A model generated the notes under the pieces. That model did no database searches and was not told the DNA's origin. It was given only the letters and a program-made list of their open reading frames with translations. DNA of 64,000 nucleotides, taken from assembly GCA_902775605.1 (NCBI GenBank), contig CACYNE010000002.1, positions 142,328 to 206,327 on the forward strand. The letters are read 5' to 3'. The translations under genes were made by a program, and so were the position numbers. Numbering within the stretch: position 1 is the stretch's first letter; each line of letters opens with the position of its first letter. Source of the stretch: an uncultured Prevotellaceae bacterium. Its GTDB lineage: Bacteria > Bacteroidota > Bacteroidia > Bacteroidales > Bacteroidaceae. Shown here one piece after another: positions 61,982 to 64,000 of this stretch.

Positions 61982-62142
61982 CAAAGATGCGAATAAGCGA
62001 GTGCAGAGCCCGCTCGACCTTTGGTCGCTTGTTCCCGGAGGGTCTCAAGAAACTTGTTTGAGCTATGCCGAGCAGAAAGGCTACGGGTAGGCGAGCTCTG
62101 CTCGGGAATGCATCTTCGCACGAGTTTACGAGTGCAAAGGTA
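61982..62142 (-). repeat. Structured leader or interspersed repeat
   Basis: Between a -7 box TACCTTTG (62142-62135) and a second, weaker box CATCTTTG (61989-61982) lies a stretch dense in inverted repeats: CCGAGCAGA/TCTGCTCGG (9 bp, near 62069-62102), CGACC-TTT-GGTCG (near 62016-62028), CTCAA/TTGAG, and the outer pair AAGATGC/GCATCTT. It could be the leader of the broken flavodoxin gene or a repeat element carrying its own promoters. Confidence 0.55.
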
Positions 62143-62146
62143 CGAC

Positions 62147-62185
62147 AATCCCCCGAAACTGCATTAACACAATTTTCGGGGGATT
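62147..62185. terminator. 12-bp stem hairpin
   Basis: AATCCCCCGAAA/TTTCGGGGGATT (62147-62158 with 62174-62185), 15-nt loop. It is next to a promoter box on the minus strand, like the terminator-promoter pairs elsewhere here. T-runs are poor on the minus side, so terminator function is uncertain. Confidence 0.6.
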
Positions 62186-62227
62186 TTACAAAATTCGGAA
62201 AAAACAATCACGCTAGTCTCGTTGGCG

Positions 62228-62320
62228 TTAGGCCCTACTCACCGACGGTAGCTTATTGGTATTGCCTACAAAGTCACAAACGAGAATGGCGGAGAGCATC
62301 CATAGTCTGGATGGTTTCAT
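62228..62320 (-). pseudogene. Orphan signal-peptide fragment of a lipoprotein gene
   Basis: A 30-codon frame starting MKPSRLWMLSAILVC, the kind of signal peptide seen on Prevotella lipoproteins (K/R-L-W-M-L-A-A-I-L), then 15 unrelated residues and a stop. It lies 34 bp after the C11 peptidase stop. Probably the 5' end of a lost gene, parallel to the flavodoxin remnant. Confidence 0.5.
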
Positions 62321-62354
62321 ATTTTTATCGGGTGCTTTAGTACTTATGTTACAT

Positions 62355-64000
62355 TCACTTGAGCGGGCCACCGCCGTCGCTTGTGGGATTGCCCCAAAGC
62401 TGTTGCTGGTTGGTACGCAGCCAGTTGCCCCATCCCGTCAGTTTGTGGAAGGTGGTCTGCTCGTAGCCTTGGTCGAAATTGCACAGGGCATTAGGATGAA
62501 AACTGATAAAATTTGCCGTGTAGATAATGTTGTCAGTCAGGCAGACGCTCAGCGTGTAGTGGTCCAGATGCTGTTCGTTCGTGCTGACGTCGGCATAGTG
62601 GACGAAGGCTTCGCTGAAGGCCTTGTCCAGACTGGCTGAGATGGCTGTCATTTCTGCGTCGCCAGTCTCCTTTGTCAACAAATGGGCATAGTCAGCCAAA
62701 TCGAAAAAGGGAGTCATGTAGGAGTTTCCCTTACTCTTATCGGGGAACTGTTTATTTTCAATATAGGTGTGGAACCGATACACCTCCTTGGTGGCTTTGT
62801 CGATGGCATCCTTCTGTGTGGGGTAGAGTGCAAGGAGCCTGTCTGCGAGGCGCTTGGTGGCACTGATGATGGCATCGAGTTTGGCAGTGCGGATGAGCTT
62901 GTAGTCGCCGTTGTTCCAGTACTCTGTCTTACTCCCAGCGTCTTCGTCATTAAAACCGTGATAGGACTGTTCCCATTTCGGATGCACGCGCTCAAACATC
63001 TGTGCGATGGCATCCTCGGTATTCCCCTTCTCCAGCAGTCCGCGGACGTATTCCGTGAGCAACTCGCCCTCGCTCTCAAGCAAGTGGGCCGAGGCCACGA
63101 TGTAGTCGGACAGGCCGCGCAGTTCGGTCAGCGTCTCCATGTTGCCCATCAGGCAGTTGTGGAAGAAGATGGTGTTCAGCCGGCTCAAGCCTGCGTTACG
63201 GATGGCGGCACTCAGTTCATACATATCCAGTTCTTCACCCTTATTCCACTCATCGCCGATGACCCCTCGGGTGGCAGGTGCAGCGGCGGGGTCTTCGTAT
63301 TTGCCGGGGACATCGTTCATGGGGTCCAGTCCGTTGCCATGTCCCCAGATGCTGAACACATACTGCTCGGCAGGACATTGCAGGCTGCTTATCTGGATGA
63401 ACATGTTGAGGGTCGTGGGGTCGCACAGTTTCATGGCCTTGGCCTCTTCGACAAATCCATGCGCCTGAAATCCGTCGCTGCGAATCTCCTTCAGGTCGGT
63501 CGTGTCGCTCAGCTCGAACCATACGATGTCGCCCGGGTCGGCATACTTACCTGCATAGGAGTTGTTCTCATCAGACGGTTTCTTGCCATATTTGTAGAAG
63601 CAGACCACGCGGACGTTGCCCGGATCCTTGAGCAGCGGCTGTATCTTCTCCCAGAAGCCGTACTCAATAATTGCGTCCATGGTGCCTCCCGCATTGCCAT
63701 AGACAAAGACGGTGTAGCGGGCAGGCCGTGGCACATTGACCAGGTTGGCCTTGCGGCTCCACGCATCAAAGTCCTTAGCCTTCGCGTCGTCCATCTTCTG
63801 CATGGCCAGTTGGTGGTCACCCTCCGTCATCGTCAGCTTGCCGTTGCTCACGGCATATCTGGCAGTGGTCTTGGTGTTCCTCTCCGCGATGTCCATCGTC
63901 AGCACGCCGTCCGTAGCTGTATAGGTGAACGAATAGTGCTCACGCGCCACGGCGTTGTCACCGCTGAGGTAATAGATGTTGGTTACACCTGTGCCGTCGG
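62355..64000 (-). CDS. Clostripain-like C11 cysteine peptidase, N-terminus beyond window
   Basis: Secreted-type C11 peptidase; 548 codons are visible and the frame runs off the window, so the GTG at 63950 is not the start. The catalytic His is in FSIWGHGNGLD and the catalytic Cys in FFHNCLMGNMET, both diagnostic of C11. Upstream of the catalytic domain is a beta-rich segment (SFTYTATDGVLTMDI, NTKTTARYAVSNGKLTM) like a lipocalin-type module. The C-terminus ends SDGGGPLK. C11 enzymes cleave after Arg or Lys. Confidence 0.9.
   Translation of the reverse strand, partial: DGTGVTNIYYLSGDNAVAREHYSFTYTATDGVLTMDIAERNTKTTARYAVSNGKLTMTEGDHQLAMQKMDDAKAKDFDAWSRKANLVNVPRPARYTVFVYGNAGGTMDAIIEYGFWEKIQPLLKDPGNVRVVCFYKYGKKPSDENNSYAGKYADPGDIVWFELSDTTDLKEIRSDGFQAHGFVEEAKAMKLCDPTTLNMFIQISSLQCPAEQYVFSIWGHGNGLDPMNDVPGKYEDPAAAPATRGVIGDEWNKGEELDMYELSAAIRNAGLSRLNTIFFHNCLMGNMETLTELRGLSDYIVASAHLLESEGELLTEYVRGLLEKGNTEDAIAQMFERVHPKWEQSYHGFNDEDAGSKTEYWNNGDYKLIRTAKLDAIISATKRLADRLLALYPTQKDAIDKATKEVYRFHTYIENKQFPDKSKGNSYMTPFFDLADYAHLLTKETGDAEMTAISASLDKAFSEAFVHYADVSTNEQHLDHYTLSVCLTDNIIYTANFISFHPNALCNFDQGYEQTTFHKLTGWGNWLRTNQQQLWGNPTSDGGGPLK

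Noticed and set aside
61982-62142. FMN riboswitch upstream of the flavodoxin remnant
   Set aside because: The conserved RFN-element sequences are not present; only generic hairpins are.

Overview
The window looks like chromosomal DNA from a Prevotella-like member of the Bacteroidales. The evidence is the promoter type throughout (TTTG, 19-20 bp, then TAnnTTTG, usually followed by CA), the near absence of Shine-Dalgarno sites, Bacteroidetes-restricted families (DUF5687, DUF3078, DUF4924, a dipeptidyl peptidase III with HECLGH), an F-type ATP synthase operon ordered atpD-C-B-E-F-H-A-G, and FadL-like and LolA-like envelope genes.

Layout. 1-9.6 kb: the 5' part of tilS, a 10-unit heptamer array, an rRNA methyltransferase and a 3'-5' exonuclease on minus; then ftsK, lolA and two membrane proteins on plus; a gene-poor, repeat-bearing gap of about 750 bp; pheS on minus. 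9.6-18.6 kb: minus-strand uxaB, gdhA, and the yidC-DUF1846-S9 peptidase series. 18.6-26.6 kb: a DUF3078 protein, a three-gene cluster of unknown function, two identical tRNA-Asp genes, a uracil permease, and a FadL-like porin with a Trp/Tyr/Gly-rich secreted partner. 26.6-34.4 kb: prmA converging on the complete eight-gene ATP synthase operon. 34.5-37.5 kb: an overlapping regulator-DPP III-AlkD operon. 37.6-46.5 kb: a long plus-strand run of purU, hisH-A-F-IE, an FtsE-like ATPase, lysC, lysA and fbp, closed by one strong terminator. 46.5-57.3 kb: minus-strand dapA; a regulator-NfeD-SPFH operon; and a seven-gene operon LysE-DUF4924-rfbD-prfC-M6 protease-truA-EamA. 57.4-59.3 kb: a ROK sugar kinase and two small genes.

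59.3-64 kb is the accessory part. It holds a tyrosine recombinase of the CTnDOT type (Ser where the first catalytic Arg is usual), direct repeats just upstream that could be its arm sites, two overlapping excisionase-type HTH genes, and about 670 bp of scrambled DNA. That stretch contains the broken 5' end of a flavodoxin gene, a perfectly abutting three-way-junction fold, another structured repeat, and an orphan lipoprotein-type signal peptide. It is followed by a clostripain-like C11 peptidase cut by the window edge. No mobilisation or replication genes are present, so this reads as a decayed or minimal integrative element.

The most coherent unexpected signal is regulatory. At four junctions between co-directional genes (uxaB/pheS, alkD/atpD, SPFH/dapA, EamA/regulator) the upstream gene's terminator hairpin physically contains the next gene's -33 promoter element (in the loop three times, in one stem arm once), and the rest of the hairpin forms the promoter spacer. 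Several promoters also sit so close to the start codon that leaderless or near-leaderless mRNAs are likely. All assignments rest on reading the sequence and knowledge of the families; no database search was run.
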